From: Armatimonadota bacterium
Lineage (GTDB): Bacteria; Armatimonadota; Armatimonadia; Armatimonadales; Armatimonadaceae
Length of the DNA stretch: 6,751 nt
NCBI GenBank assembly: GCA_014381035.1
Contig: JACMIS010000934.1
Location: 1-6,751, forward strand
Reading direction: 5' to 3'
Part shown: positions 5,864-6,751 of the stretch, one piece after another
Position numbering within the stretch: the stretch's first letter is position 1
How the letters are laid out: each line of letters begins with the position of its first letter
Notes under the pieces: model-generated
What the model was told of the DNA's origin: nothing
The model's database searches: none
The model's input: the letters and a program-made list of their open reading frames with translations, nothing else
Made by a program: the position numbers and the translations under genes

Positions 5864-6724
5864 ATGACGCTACAAAATCGTCGGGTAGTTTTCGCTGCAA
5901 CGTTTGCTCTGTCAGTCTGTCTGTCGCGGGCGGCTTCCGCTCAGTTTGTCACCACTTCGGTCGGTGGTGACAGTACGCCAGCTTCGATCCAAGGCGCGGT
6001 GGATTCGTTCCGCGCTGCCATCGGCACCCCTAATAACGGGAATGCCCCCGGACCTCTCGTGGGAGGACGGCGAGAGATAAACTGGGATGGAGGCGTTGCC
6101 ACTACGGCGGCGGTTTCCGGTCCGACCCTGAACGCCTTCCTCAATATACGCGGTGCCAGATTTACGACACCGGGAACCAACTTTTTGCAGACTCCGGTGA
6201 CCGCGCCGGAACTGACCGACATCAATCCGACCTATTCGAGCGAGTTTTCTATATTCAGCCCGTCACGGATATTTGTGTCTGTCGGGAGCAACATTACGGA
6301 CGTGACATTCGCGATCCCCGGCACGAACGGAGCAAGTCCGGCGACCGTTGGCGCATTCGGAGCCATATTTACCGGCGTTGACCTCGCGGACAGCACATCC
6401 GTAACGTTTTTCGATATAGATAACAACGCGATCTTTAATTCATCCGTGCCGGTGGGAACCGTTCCGCAAGGTAGCCTGTCCTTTTTCGGAGCAACCGCGA
6501 CAAATGGCGAACGAATTGCTCGCGTGCGAATTACGGCGGGGACAACCGCACTGGGACCCAATGACGATCCAGCGAACGGTGTGGACATCGTCGCGATGGA
6601 TGACTTCATCCATTCCGAGCCAGCGGGAGTCGCTGTCGTTCCGGAACCGGGGAGTCTGGTTCTCGCATTGCCGGTTGTGGGATATATCGGCATCGTGGTC
6701 CGTCGCCGCAACGCGAGGAAATAA
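5864..6724 (+). CDS. Secreted PEP-CTERM sorting-domain protein of unknown function
   Basis: A 286-residue exported protein. The N-terminus is a Sec signal peptide: basic NRR (5-7), hydrophobic stretch about 8-20, cleavage expected after Ala-Ser-Ala26. The C-terminus (258-286) is a PEP-CTERM tail: VVPEPGS, a hydrophobic span of about 14 residues, then RRRNARK. In the PEP-CTERM/exosortase system this tail is recognised by a membrane exosortase, which cleaves it as the protein leaves the cell. The mature part is rich in Thr, Ser, Gly, Ala and Asn and poor in Lys and Cys, as expected for an extracellular beta-rich domain. Striking segments are GRREINWDGG (68-77), FTTPGTNF (100-107), GAIFTGVDLAD (166-176), GERIARVRI and DIVAMDDF (241-248). 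From memory these belong to a widespread uncharacterised exported family, often with PEP-CTERM tails; no function is known to me. ATG 5864 is chosen because the signal peptide starts there and a Shine-Dalgarno precedes it. No exosortase is in the window. Confidence 0.88.
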   Translation: MTLQNRRVVFAATFALSVCLSRAASAQFVTTSVGGDSTPASIQGAVDSFRAAIGTPNNGNAPGPLVGGRREINWDGGVATTAAVSGPTLNAFLNIRGARFTTPGTNFLQTPVTAPELTDINPTYSSEFSIFSPSRIFVSVGSNITDVTFAIPGTNGASPATVGAFGAIFTGVDLADSTSVTFFDIDNNAIFNSSVPVGTVPQGSLSFFGATATNGERIARVRITAGTTALGPNDDPANGVDIVAMDDFIHSEPAGVAVVPEPGSLVLALPVVGYIGIVVRRRNARK

Positions 6725-6751
6725 AACATAACACGAATTATCGGACGTTCA

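Overview
The window is bacterial chromosomal DNA of moderate-to-high GC. All five genes lie on the + strand and are closely packed. The 5' end carries two housekeeping genes: metK (S-adenosylmethionine synthetase, cut off by the window edge) and murG (lipid II-forming GlcNAc transferase). They abut without a single spacer base. A signalling block follows: a soluble sensor histidine kinase with three GAF domains, its NarL/LuxR-type response regulator (overlapping by ATGA), and a separate receiver-only protein. The last gene encodes a secreted protein with an N-terminal signal peptide and a C-terminal PEP-CTERM sorting tail.

Organism: a PEP-CTERM protein implies an exosortase-bearing bacterium with an outer envelope or exopolysaccharide (for example Armatimonadota, Planctomycetota, Verrucomicrobiota, Acidobacteriota or Cyanobacteria). 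The MurG has features often seen outside Proteobacteria (a TGKLRR segment, HEQT instead of HEQN). Multi-GAF HisKA_3 kinases are common in Chloroflexota and Armatimonadota. Armatimonadota would fit all three, but this is a guess from family impressions, not a placement.

Layout: 1-1019 metK (5' partial); 1020-2216 murG with a TTG start; 2217-2329 leader with a weak hairpin; 2330-4570 histidine kinase; 4567-5208 response regulator; 5209-5312 spacer with a perfect 13-bp inverted repeat; 5313-5699 receiver-only regulator; 5700-5863 spacer with competing hairpins, a possible extended -10 promoter and a palindrome over the ribosome binding site; 5864-6724 PEP-CTERM protein; 6725-6751 nothing recognisable. 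No gap without a gene exceeds 300 bases. No tRNA, rRNA, CRISPR or mobile element was seen, and no minus-strand gene is credible.

Working together: the kinase presumably senses a cytoplasmic ligand or redox/gas signal through its GAF domains and phosphorylates the NarL-type regulator. The receiver-only protein could be a second phosphate acceptor on the same kinase. Whether this system controls the adjacent PEP-CTERM gene is unknown; the position allows it but does not show it. I see no clearly new system. The most interesting items are the perfect dyad between the two regulator genes, the in-frame metK/murG junction, and the structured leader before the PEP-CTERM gene.
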